A stretch of 44,395 nt of DNA from Chloroflexota bacterium (lineage in GTDB: Bacteria; Chloroflexota; Limnocylindria; Limnocylindrales; CSP1-4): assembly GCA_015478725.1 (NCBI GenBank), contig JADMIG010000008.1, forward strand, positions 65,174 through 109,568. The letters are read 5' to 3'. The notes under the pieces were generated by a model. The model had not been told where the DNA came from. It searched no databases and saw only the letters and a program-made list of their open reading frames with translations. A program made the position numbers and the translations under genes. Below, piece by piece: positions 9,021-16,753 of this stretch (position 1 is its first letter; each line of letters begins with the position of its first letter).

Positions 9021-9026
9021 ATGGTA
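9021..9026 (-). promoter_or_regulatory. Candidate -10 hexamer (TACCAT, minus strand) for the MFS gene
   Basis: On the minus strand TACCAT ends nine bases before the ATG at 9011. There is no Shine-Dalgarno sequence between them, consistent with a leaderless or very short leader. No clear -35 box is seen. Confidence 0.3.
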
Positions 9027-9074
9027 GCGGAGCACCACGCGCGCCCGCGGCATCCGGGCCGTCGCGCGCCGGCA

Positions 9075-9095
9075 TAGACTCGCCACGATCGGAGG
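9075..9095 (+). promoter_or_regulatory. Candidate -10 (TAGACT) and ribosome binding site for the Rieske gene
   Basis: TAGACT at 9075-9080 is followed by GGAGG at 9091-9095, eight bases from the ATG at 9104. The ribosome binding site is strong and fixes the start. The -10 call is weaker. Confidence 0.45.
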
Positions 9096-9103
9096 ACGTC
9101 GTC

Positions 9104-9958
9104 ATGGCCCACTTCCTCGAACGTCTGATGGCCGCCCAGGATGGCTGGGCCCGGCCGTTCGGCGAGTTCAACCACCGCTGGCTCAGCGCCCTCTTCAGGC
9201 CGATCCGACCGCTCAAAGACCTCCTCAACGGGACCTGGCTCGGCCATCCCGTCCACGCCGCACTGTCCGATGCGCCGATCGGGATCCTCACCGTCGTCGT
9301 CGTCCTCGACGTGCTCGGCTACCCGGCGGCGGCCGACGTCGCCCTCGTCCTCGGCATCCTCTCGATGATCGCCGCCGCGGTCGCCGGAGTGGCGGACTAC
9401 ACGGACACGGATGGTCGGGCCCGGGCGCGTGCGACCCTCCACGCGACGCTCATGGTCGTGAGCCTCGTCGCCTTCATCGTCTCGCTCGCGATCCGGGCGG
9501 ACGGGCCCGCGGATCGGTCGGTACCGGTCGTCCTCGTGATCGTCGGCTATGTCGTCCTCCTCGCCGGAGGGTTCGTCGGCGGCGACCTGGTCTTCCGCTT
9601 CGGCAACATGGTGGACCGCCACGCCTGGCGGACCGGCGGCGCGAAGTGGCTGCCGCTCGAGGTCCCGGGTGACGACGTCCCGGAAGGATCGCCGACGAAG
9701 GCGAAGCTTGGCGCGAACACGCTCGTGCTCATCCGCTCCGGCGACACGATCCACGCGCTTCACGATCAGTGCGCCCACGCCGGCGGTCCGCTCTCCGGCG
9801 GGACCGTGATCGACGGTTGCATCGAGTGCCCGTGGCACGGCTCGCGGTTCCGCCTGGCAGACGGGCGTCTCCGCCGCGGTCCGGCGCTGTATGACCAGCC
9901 CTCCTACGAGGTCCGGCGCGGCGAGCACGGCTGGGAGGCCCGCCGAGCGGGCGCCTGA
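9104..9958 (+). CDS. DUF2231 membrane domain fused to a Rieske [2Fe-2S] domain
   Basis: A 284-residue membrane protein. The first 170 residues form a DUF2231-like domain: a short amphipathic start, then GHPVHAALSDAPIGIL and about four transmembrane helices. The C-terminal 100 residues are a Rieske iron-sulfur domain with both ligand boxes complete: Cys223 and His225 in CAHAGGPL, and Cys242 and His245 in CPWHGSRF. The domain is of the ferredoxin type found in oxygenases rather than the cytochrome bc1 type. It probably carries electrons to or from a membrane partner, but no oxygenase or cytochrome gene adjoins it. The start is supported by a good ribosome binding site. Confidence 0.9.
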   Translation: MAHFLERLMAAQDGWARPFGEFNHRWLSALFRPIRPLKDLLNGTWLGHPVHAALSDAPIGILTVVVVLDVLGYPAAADVALVLGILSMIAAAVAGVADYTDTDGRARARATLHATLMVVSLVAFIVSLAIRADGPADRSVPVVLVIVGYVVLLAGGFVGGDLVFRFGNMVDRHAWRTGGAKWLPLEVPGDDVPEGSPTKAKLGANTLVLIRSGDTIHALHDQCAHAGGPLSGGTVIDGCIECPWHGSRFRLADGRLRRGPALYDQPSYEVRRGEHGWEARRAGA

Positions 9959-10007
9959 GCGCGCGATCCTCCAGACCCACCCTGAGCGCCGCTGGCGCGG
10001 TGGAGAC

Positions 10008-10034
10008 CCGCCGCGTTCATGCCTCCCGCGGCGG
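10008..10034. terminator. Hairpin between convergent genes, possible bidirectional terminator
   Basis: CCGCCGCG (10008-10015) pairs perfectly with CGCGGCGG (10027-10034) around an 11-base loop, in the gap between the Rieske gene (plus) and the EamA gene (minus). A smaller GCGCC/GGCGC hairpin lies just upstream. Neither is followed by a T run, so intrinsic termination is unproven. Confidence 0.4.
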
Positions 10035-10041
10035 TCGTCGG

Positions 10042-10893
10042 TCAGCCGCCGGCGATGAGGACGATCGCGAGGATCGCGGCGCCGATGCCGGCCGCATGTC
10101 GGCGCGTCACGCGGTCGCGGAGGATGACGCTCGCGAGGACGATCGTCGTCACCGGATAGAGCGACGAGAGGACGCCGGCGAGGTCGAGCCGTCCGGCCTG
10201 GGCGGCGAGGATGAAGAAGCCGTTGCCGGCCATGTCGCCGAGGCCGACGGCGACGGCGATCGGCACGGCGGCGCCGCGAAGCCGCCACGCGCTCCCCGTC
10301 GCGAGGACGACCGCGCAGATGACGATCGCCTCGACGCCGCGCACGACGACGAGCGGCCCGAACACCGAGCCGGCGGCGAACCGCGAGGCGAAGACATTGA
10401 ACAAGCCGAACCCGACGCCGGCGAGGAGGCCGAAGCGGACGCCGGCCGGGCGGGCCTCTGCCGGTCCTGCCGAGGTCGAGACGAGCACGACGGCCGCGAG
10501 GGCCAGGGCGATGCCGACGACCTGGCCCGGGAGGGGCGTGCCCTGGAGGAACCAGCCGGCGACGACCGGGAGCGTCGCGGCGAGGACGCCGGTGATCGGG
10601 GCCACGACGGCGATCCGGGCGGTCGCGAGGCCGTGATACAGCCCGGCGACGCCCGCCGAGCCGGCGACGCCCGCCGCGATCGCCCAGCCGAGATCGTCCA
10701 GCCGCGGGAACGACTCGCCGCGGCCGAGCGCAAGGCCGAAGGCGATCGCCATGCCGACGGCCTGGGAGACGAGGACGACCCCGAAGACCGGTCCGCGGCG
10801 CGCGGCCATCCCGCCGCCGAAGTCGGCCGATCCCCAGGTCAGAGCCGAGAGCAACCCGTAGACGACCGTGAGCGACGGTCCATCACCGACCAT
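10042..10893 (-). CDS. EamA-family (DMT superfamily) transporter
   Basis: A 283-residue, almost wholly hydrophobic protein with about ten transmembrane helices in two EamA repeats. The first runs from the N-terminus (VYGLLSALTWGSADFGGGMA) to about residue 140, the second from about 150 to the end. The second half carries the typical closing segment SLYPVTTIVLASVILRDR. Likely an exporter of small metabolites or amino acids; the substrate is unknown. The start ATG at 10893 lies eight bases after the stop of the YhaN-like gene. The longer frame back to 11244 overlaps that gene and is rejected. It is the third gene of a minus-strand operon with the YhaO/YhaN-like pair. Confidence 0.88.
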   Translation of the reverse strand: MVGDGPSLTVVYGLLSALTWGSADFGGGMAARRGPVFGVVLVSQAVGMAIAFGLALGRGESFPRLDDLGWAIAAGVAGSAGVAGLYHGLATARIAVVAPITGVLAATLPVVAGWFLQGTPLPGQVVGIALALAAVVLVSTSAGPAEARPAGVRFGLLAGVGFGLFNVFASRFAAGSVFGPLVVVRGVEAIVICAVVLATGSAWRLRGAAVPIAVAVGLGDMAGNGFFILAAQAGRLDLAGVLSSLYPVTTIVLASVILRDRVTRRHAAGIGAAILAIVLIAGG

Positions 10894-10901
10894 CCGGCCC
10901 G

Positions 10902-13094
10902 TCAGCGGCGCGCCGGAGCGGCGCCTGCACCCTCGGCGACCCGCTCCTCGTCGGCACCCTCCGGCTCGGTGAGGACGACCACCGCGTCCGCGACCGCGTC
11001 GTAACGGTCGGAGGTCGTGAGGTACACGACCTGGAAGTCCGCCGTGAGGCGCTTGAGGAGCGCCACGCCCCTGGCGGCACGGACGTCGTCGAACGTGACG
11101 AACGGATCGTCGAAGATGAGCGGCGGGCGGCGGTCGCCCGTCACGAGCCGAACGAGCCCCAGGCGGGCGGCGAGGTAGACCTGATCGAGGGTGCCCTGGC
11201 TGAGCTCGCGAACGTCCACCCAGTCCGCCTTCTCGGGCGCCCACACGGCGATGTCGAGGGTCCGATCGTCCACGCGCACCCGCCGGTAGCGACCGCCGGT
11301 GATGTCGGCGACGCTCTTCACCATCTCCTTCTCGAGATAGCGGGTCGCCGTCCGCATCGTCGCCTGCTCGGCCGTGTCAATCGCCGCGAGCGTCTGCTCA
11401 TAGACGCGGGCCCGCCGCTGCAGGGCGGCGAGCTGCTCGCGCCACATCGCGAGACGTTCGGCCTCGCCGCTCACCGCCTCCGCGTCCACGGTGTTCGCCT
11501 CGACGCGGGCCCGGGCGCCCGCCTCGTCGTCGCGGGCGCGCTCGAGCGCGCCCTCCGAATCGCGCACCTCCGTCTCGAGGCGCTCTCTCGCGCGGGGCTC
11601 CTTCGCGATCGGTCCGAGCGCCTCGAGCGCGCCGGACTTCTGGTCGATCTCGAGGGCGGCCGCATCGCGAAGCTCCGGCAACGAGTCCGGTGGCTCCTTG
11701 CCGACGAGGCCGTCGAGTTGCGCCGAGAGCGCGTCGATCCGGGTCACGTGGGTCTCTTCCGCCTCGAGGAGCGCCTCGGCGGCGGCGAGATCCGCCAGGC
11801 CGAGGCCCGCCAGCTGCGCGGAGGTGTCCGCCTGGGCTTTCTTCAGGTCCTCCTCGAGGAGCGAGCGGCCGCGAAGTCGGCGGTCGATCTGGACATCCGC
11901 CAGCTGCCGCTGGCGCCGGAAGTCGAGGGCGAGGATCCGCTGCCGCCGGGCGAACGCGGCGATGAGCGCGCCGAGACCGATCAGGCCGAGGCCCACCGGC
12001 AGGAGGAGCGGCGAGTCGCGAAGGAAGAGCTGCGAGGTGCCGGCGAGGACGAACCCGACGATGACGACGACGAGCCCCACGGCGGCCGGCGCGACCCAGG
12101 TGGGCTCCGGAGTCGTCACCTCGTAGTCGACGTCGACCTCGCCTCCGAGCGTCGCCCGCAGCTCGCGGATCTGCGTGTCGAGCGAGCGGATCCGGTTGAC
12201 GGTCGGGCGGAGGACGGGGAGCGGATGGATCGACGGGTGCGAGGTGCGGAGCGTCGCGATCTCGTCGCGGACTCCGACCGCGGTCCGGTACCGCTCGAAC
12301 CGTTCCTGGGCCGCCGTCCGCTCGGCGATGAGGCGCTCCGCCTGGCGTGCCTTCTCGAGGAGTGAGCGACCCTCGACGAGCGCCGACTCGACCGCCGCGC
12401 GACGCTCGCGTGCCACGGCGAGGACGTCGCGATCGCGTTCGAGCTGGGCGAGGGCCGCCTCACCCTGCTCGAGACGAGCGGCGGACTGCTTGATCGCCTC
12501 ATCGGCGACCTTGAGCCGGCCGGGGTTCTTCTCGCCGCTCCTGGCGAGGTCGCGGATCGCCCGGTCCAGCGTCCGGCGGGCCGCTGAAGTCCCGCGGTCC
12601 GCGCCGCTGATCGAGGCCTGGAGGCGGTCGCGGAGCGCCCCCTCGTGGAGGGCGAGGTCCGCGATCTCATGGTGCCGGACGGACGCGGTCGAGTGGAAGA
12701 ACGCCTCGCTCGGGATCCCGGTGAGCGCCGCCACCCGGAGGTCCGCCTCCGTCGGATCGGTCGTCGTCTCACCCTCGATGTCGAGGGCGACCGTCCCCTT
12801 GGCGCCGCGGAACGATTTCTCGAGGTGGCCGTGACGGAGCCCGTCCTCATCCTCCGAGACGAACTCGAGTCGCACCCACGGCCGGGCCTCGTCCTTCGCG
12901 CCCCACGACCGCAGGCCGTCGATGTCGCCGCTCGCCGAGGTCACCTTGCGGGTGAGCGCGATCTCCACGGTCCGCTGGATCGTCGACTTGCCGGCCTCGT
13001 TCGGACCGCGGACCACCGTCAGGCCCGGGGCGAGCTCGATGTCGAGGTCGCGATGCCGGCGGATGTCGCGCGCCTGGAGCCGGGTGATCCTCAT
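10902..13094 (-). CDS. YhaN-like membrane-anchored coiled-coil AAA ATPase
   Basis: A 730-residue ABC-class ATPase of the SbcC/Rad50/YhaN group. Walker A is GPNEAGKST (residues 30-38), the signature is LSQGTLDQVYLAARL (from 631) and Walker B is PLIFDDP (658-664). Between them are two long Glu/Arg/Ala-rich coiled-coil stretches (about 170-320 and 390-590). These are interrupted by two hydrophobic helices (about 334-354 and 363-381), the hallmark of YhaN, which would tether the coiled-coil tip to the membrane. SbcC proper has a zinc hook there instead; no CxxC is present. It lies 37 bases downstream of the metallophosphoesterase gene, its expected nuclease partner, and probably acts in DNA end processing or repair at the membrane. 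Confidence 0.88.
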   Translation of the reverse strand: MRITRLQARDIRRHRDLDIELAPGLTVVRGPNEAGKSTIQRTVEIALTRKVTSASGDIDGLRSWGAKDEARPWVRLEFVSEDEDGLRHGHLEKSFRGAKGTVALDIEGETTTDPTEADLRVAALTGIPSEAFFHSTASVRHHEIADLALHEGALRDRLQASISGADRGTSAARRTLDRAIRDLARSGEKNPGRLKVADEAIKQSAARLEQGEAALAQLERDRDVLAVARERRAAVESALVEGRSLLEKARQAERLIAERTAAQERFERYRTAVGVRDEIATLRTSHPSIHPLPVLRPTVNRIRSLDTQIRELRATLGGEVDVDYEVTTPEPTWVAPAAVGLVVVIVGFVLAGTSQLFLRDSPLLLPVGLGLIGLGALIAAFARRQRILALDFRRQRQLADVQIDRRLRGRSLLEEDLKKAQADTSAQLAGLGLADLAAAEALLEAEETHVTRIDALSAQLDGLVGKEPPDSLPELRDAAALEIDQKSGALEALGPIAKEPRARERLETEVRDSEGALERARDDEAGARARVEANTVDAEAVSGEAERLAMWREQLAALQRRARVYEQTLAAIDTAEQATMRTATRYLEKEMVKSVADITGGRYRRVRVDDRTLDIAVWAPEKADWVDVRELSQGTLDQVYLAARLGLVRLVTGDRRPPLIFDDPFVTFDDVRAARGVALLKRLTADFQVVYLTTSDRYDAVADAVVVLTEPEGADEERVAEGAGAAPARR

Positions 13095-13131
13095 CGTCGC
13101 GACCGCCCGCCGGCGCGGCGCGTGCGGCAGC

Positions 13132-14301
13132 TCACAGCGTCACCTCGTGCCCGGTGAGCAGGAGCCGACCGAGGCGCAGGACGTCGCGGATCTCGGCCGC
13201 CTCGGCGTCGCGGTCCGCCGCCTCGAGCTCCGCGATGCTGGCCTCCGTGTCCCGGATGAAGGCGCCGAGGATGGTGTCCTCCGGCGGGAGTGCACCGCTC
13301 GAGAGGGCGGCGACGGATACGTCGCGGACGCGGATCTTGAGGACGGCGGGCGCGAGCGCGGCCTCGACTTCGTCGACGTCGAGGTCGAGCTCGTCCGGCT
13401 TCACCCCGGTGATCCGCACGTCGAGGACGACATCCGGATCGGCGAGCCCCGATAGTCGCTCGATGAGGGCCGGCTGCGTCTCGATCGTCGCCGCATCCAC
13501 GTCGAGTCGCTGGAATCGGGTCCGCCCGACCTGCCGCTCCTCCACCGTCACCGAGCGGGCGCCGCGGGCATCGACATCGAGCGAAACGAGGAGGACCTTG
13601 CCCGCCCGGTCCTGGTCGACGGCGACGGGCTCGGGCGCTCCGGCATAGGCCCATGTCGTCGCGCCGGCACGGCCCTGCTGGGACGAATGCCAATGGCCGA
13701 GGGCGAGATAGTCGAGTCCGGACTTCGCGATCTCCTGGGTCGAAACGACGACCTCGTCGTGCTCCGTCCTGCCGGCGATGAGGACGGATCCATGGACGAG
13801 CCCGATGCGCCACGTCCGGCGTTCCGGGAGAGCGGCGGTGAACCCGTCGAGCGGGCTGCGCGGCGCGCGTTTCGTCGCGAAGACCCGGCCGTAGACGATC
13901 GCGTCGAGGATCGGGTACTCGACCTCCGGGCGGTCCGGGGTGAGGACCACGACGAGGTCGCTGTCCGCCGCGACTCCGGCCAGTGCCGCCAGGTCATGAG
14001 CGCGATAGATGGACGAGCGGTCGTAGACGTCGTGCGTACCGGGGATGATGACCGTCCGGATCGTCGCCGCGGCGAGGCGCTTGAGTTCGGCGGCGACCCG
14101 CTCCACGCTGCGTCGCGGCTGCGTGTTCGTGTCGAACAGGTCGCCCGCGATGAGGACGAGGTCGACCTTTTCGGCAAGGGACAGATCCACCGTGGCCCGG
14201 AAGGCCGCGAACTGTCGCTCGCGCTGCGCCGCCGCCTGCTCGCCGAGGTCCCCGTGACGCGCCCCGAGGTGGACATCTGCGGTGTGGAGGAGTCGCAACA
14301 C
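13132..14301 (-). CDS. YhaO/SbcD-like metallophosphoesterase (DNA nuclease subunit)
   Basis: A 389-residue calcineurin-like metallophosphoesterase of the SbcD/Mre11/YhaO type. I chose the GTG at 14301 because it gives MLRLLHTADVHLG, with metal ligands Asp9 and His11 directly at the N-terminus; the frame to 14421 adds an unconserved Arg/Pro-rich tail. Further ligands are Asp54 in AGDLFD, His90-Asp91 in PGTHD, the VHGS histidine and ALGHWHS. The usual GNHD motif reads GTHD, so the metal-bridging Asn is Thr. The C-terminal 150 residues correspond to the capping domain. It is the first gene of the operon with the YhaN-like ATPase, a typical nuclease-ATPase pair. Confidence 0.88.
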   Translation of the reverse strand: MLRLLHTADVHLGARHGDLGEQAAAQRERQFAAFRATVDLSLAEKVDLVLIAGDLFDTNTQPRRSVERVAAELKRLAAATIRTVIIPGTHDVYDRSSIYRAHDLAALAGVAADSDLVVVLTPDRPEVEYPILDAIVYGRVFATKRAPRSPLDGFTAALPERRTWRIGLVHGSVLIAGRTEHDEVVVSTQEIAKSGLDYLALGHWHSSQQGRAGATTWAYAGAPEPVAVDQDRAGKVLLVSLDVDARGARSVTVEERQVGRTRFQRLDVDAATIETQPALIERLSGLADPDVVLDVRITGVKPDELDLDVDEVEAALAPAVLKIRVRDVSVAALSSGALPPEDTILGAFIRDTEASIAELEAADRDAEAAEIRDVLRLGRLLLTGHEVTL

Positions 14302-14626
14302 GCGCGGTGAGGCTCCCGCTGATCGGCCGTCGACGTCGAGCCCGGTCGGGCGAGCGAGGTGCCCCCGTGCCCTCGCCCGCGGGTCGAGTCTCGGCGGGCA
14401 TTGTGACAGGTTCGGTGGCACACAGGCGAGCCGTGAACGGAACGCCCGAACGGGCTCCTTCGCGAAACGGTGCTATCCTCCGGCCGGATCACCGGTGCGC
14501 CCCGTTTCGGGTCCTCGACATCGGCACCTGGGGCGCGTCGCACCCGGCCTCTCCCCGCCGACGCGTCCCGATGTCCGACCCGTGCGACGCGCACGTACCG
14601 AACGACTGGCGCCTGGGAGGCAACCC
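14302..14626. other. Divergent intergenic region, 325 bases, no gene recognised
   Basis: This gap separates the minus-strand metallophosphoesterase operon from the plus-strand zinc-ribbon gene. Open frames exist but look like random GC-rich translation with Arg/Pro/Ser excess. It contains a candidate -10 (TATCCT, 14474-14479) for the plus-strand gene and a long-range pairing (14494-14503 with 14530-14539) in what would be its leader. Confidence 0.6.
14474..14479 (+). promoter_or_regulatory. Candidate -10 hexamer (TGC-TATCCT) for the zinc-ribbon gene
   Basis: TATCCT is close to the TATAAT consensus. The same sequence is found just upstream of two other genes in the window (minus strand 17995-17990, and 33292-33297). 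It would give a leader of about 140 bases before the GTG at 14627. No -35 box is clear. Confidence 0.35.
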
Positions 14627-14965
14627 GTGACCTACACCGACCGACCGATCACCTGCGTGGACTGCGGGGTCGAGTTCATCCATTCCGCTGCCGACCAGGA
14701 GTTCTACGCCCAGAAGGGCTTCGTCGCAGAGCCGAAGCGGTGCACGAGCTGCCGGGCCAGTCGGCGCTCGGCGCGCGAGGGCGGCTACGACGTCCGCGAC
14801 ATCGGCGGCCCGCGCGGCTACGAGCGCGGCGACGACCGCCCCATGCGGGAGTACTTCGCCGTCGTCTGCAGCTCGTGTGGCAACCAGGCCCAGGTGCCGT
14901 TCAAGCCGCGAATGGACCGGCCGGTGTACTGCTCAGACTGCTTCCGGACCGTCAAGCCGAGCTGA
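14627..14965 (+). CDS. Small double zinc-ribbon protein
   Basis: A 112-residue protein of the CxxC zinc-ribbon type common in Chloroflexota and other soil bacteria. It starts at GTG 14627 behind GGGAGG (14615-14620), six bases away, which decides the start. The first ribbon uses Cys10/Cys13 (TCVDCG) and Cys39/Cys42 (RCTSCR). The second uses Cys81/Cys84 (VCSSCGNQAQVPFKP) and Cys102/Cys105 (YCSDCF). A short Gly/Arg/Asp-rich linker separates them. Nucleic-acid binding or a regulatory role is plausible, but no function is established for the family. It stands alone after a long, possibly structured leader. Confidence 0.88.
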   Translation: MTYTDRPITCVDCGVEFIHSAADQEFYAQKGFVAEPKRCTSCRASRRSAREGGYDVRDIGGPRGYERGDDRPMREYFAVVCSSCGNQAQVPFKPRMDRPVYCSDCFRTVKPS

Positions 14966-15151
14966 CCCGGGCGAGCGAGCGGCCGGCCGGGACCCCCCAT
15001 CCGCTGATGAAGCGGGCTTCCCGTCCGGCCATCGCGCACGATATCGGTCCGGTGCCGGCCGAATCGACTCGTTGACCATCCATACCGGTCGGGCCGGCGG
15101 AAGGTTCGAATCCGTCTTGTCGCGCGCGGCCCACGCGGTCCCGATCGCCTG

Positions 15152-16753
15152 ATGCGACGCCAGGATTGGACCATGGTCGCGGCGGTCCTCGGATCCTCGG
15201 CGATCTTCCTCGATGCGACGGTCGTCAACGTCGCGCTGCCCACGATCGGCCGGCAGCTGCCGGCGACGTTCGTCGGCGTCCTCGAGGGTCAGACGTACAT
15301 CACGAGCGGCTATCTCGCGACGCTCGCCGCATTCCTCATCCTCGCCGGCGCCCTGGCCGACTACTACGGCCGACGTCGCGTCTTCTCGATCGGCCTCGCG
15401 GCGTTCGCCGCGACATCCGCCCTGTGCGGCCTCGCCCCGAGCCTCGAGATCCTCGCCCTCTTCCGGGTCCTCCAGGGCGCATCGGGCGCACTCCTCGTGC
15501 CGTGCTCGCTCTCCATCATCACGGCGACGTTCGACGGGCCGGATCGTGGGCGCGCGTTCGGGATCTGGGCCGCCGCGACGTCGGCGACGTCGATCCTCGG
15601 TCCGCTCGTGGGCGGAATCCTCGTCGATACCCTGAGCTGGCGGCTCGCGTTCCTCATCAACGTGCCGATCCTCCTCTTCGCCTTCGTCGTCACCCGGCGG
15701 TACATGGCGGAGTCCCGGGATGAAGCGGCGAATGGCCGGTTTGACTGGCTCGGGGCGATCGTCGTCGCCCTCGCGGTGGGCGGCCTCGCCTTCGGTGCGA
15801 TCCGGGGCCAGGAGAAGCAGTGGGCGGATGGACTTGCCTTCGCCGCGCTCGGAATCGGGATCGTCTGCACGATCGCGTTCCCGATCCTCATGGCCGTCCG
15901 GCCGAACCCGCTCGTTCCGCTGTCCCTGTTCCGGGTCCGCGAGTTCGCCGTCATCAACCTCTCGACGCTGCTCATCTACGGCGCTCTGTACGGGACCTTC
16001 GGGTTCCTCGGCCTGTTCCTCCAGGGCGTCCTCGGCTACACGGCGTTCGCGGCGGGACTCGTCGGCCTCCCGACCGGCATCCTCCTCACGCTGCTCTCCA
16101 CGCGCGTGGGCACGGTGGCGGCCCGCGTCGGAGCGCGACCGTTCCTCGTCATGGGCCCGACGCTCATGGGGATCGCCCTTCTCTGGTATGCGCGGATCCC
16201 GGCGACGAGCCTCCCGTGGCGCGCGCTGTTCACGGACCCTGCAAGCCTCATCCCGCCGATCTCGACCCTGACGGACGTCCTGCCGGCGACCCTGCTCTTC
16301 GGCTGCGGGATCGCCCTCGTCGTCGCGCCACTGACGACGACGCTCATGGGCTCGGTGCCCGTCCGCAACTCGGGGCTCGCATCGGCGATCAACAACGCCA
16401 TCTCGCGGGTCGGCCAGCCGCTCCTCGCCGCGGTCATCTTCATTGTCGTGAGCGGGACCTTCTACGCCACGCTCGCCGCCAAGGTGCCTGGTCTCGACCC
16501 GAACTCGGCCGCGATCCGTCGCGGCGTTCCACCGCTGAACCCGCCGATCGGGGCCGTCCCGCCGGAGGTCGCGCTCGCGAGTCGCGAGGCGTCGACGGAC
16601 GCCTTCCACCTCGCCGTCACGGTCGGGGCCGTGCTCCTCTTCTCCGGTGCGGCCGTGAACTTGGTCGGCCTTCGCGGCCGGCGAGCGGCGGACCCGGAGA
16701 TCGAGTCTGACGCGGGCGGCGGCGCCCTCCCGGACCCCGACTCACGGGACTGA
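15152..16753 (+). CDS. MFS drug-resistance transporter (EmrB/QacA type, DHA2)
   Basis: A 533-residue transporter with about fourteen transmembrane helices. The N-terminal helix holds LDATVVNVALPTIG, the motif D1 of the DHA2 family. GALADYYGRRRVF is the helix 2-3 loop signature and ILGPLVGGILVDTLSWR is the antiporter motif C of drug/proton exporters. It most likely exports toxic compounds in exchange for protons. The ATG at 15152 gives the expected short cytoplasmic N-terminus MRRQDW. No Shine-Dalgarno sequence is obvious. The last 12 bases overlap the end of the convergent DUF3048 gene. Confidence 0.93.
   Translation: MRRQDWTMVAAVLGSSAIFLDATVVNVALPTIGRQLPATFVGVLEGQTYITSGYLATLAAFLILAGALADYYGRRRVFSIGLAAFAATSALCGLAPSLEILALFRVLQGASGALLVPCSLSIITATFDGPDRGRAFGIWAAATSATSILGPLVGGILVDTLSWRLAFLINVPILLFAFVVTRRYMAESRDEAANGRFDWLGAIVVALAVGGLAFGAIRGQEKQWADGLAFAALGIGIVCTIAFPILMAVRPNPLVPLSLFRVREFAVINLSTLLIYGALYGTFGFLGLFLQGVLGYTAFAAGLVGLPTGILLTLLSTRVGTVAARVGARPFLVMGPTLMGIALLWYARIPATSLPWRALFTDPASLIPPISTLTDVLPATLLFGCGIALVVAPLTTTLMGSVPVRNSGLASAINNAISRVGQPLLAAVIFIVVSGTFYATLAAKVPGLDPNSAAIRRGVPPLNPPIGAVPPEVALASREASTDAFHLAVTVGAVLLFSGAAVNLVGLRGRRAADPEIESDAGGGALPDPDSRD

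Noticed and set aside
14307-14630. 107-codon plus-strand frame upstream of the zinc-ribbon gene
   Set aside because: No ribosome binding site and no conserved-looking segment. It is rich in Arg and Pro and ends inside the ribosome binding region of the real gene.
15040-15120. Complete tRNA gene around the GGTTCGAATCC T-arm
   Set aside because: The 3' acceptor strand TTGTCGC has no partner upstream, the T stem has a mismatch, and no anticodon or D arm can be drawn on either strand.
14933-16609. 558-codon minus-strand open frame opposite the EmrB/QacA-type transporter
   Set aside because: Its translation is almost entirely Arg/Asp/Glu/Gly with no domain, and it lies antisense to a clear transporter gene. 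Long antisense frames are expected at this GC content.
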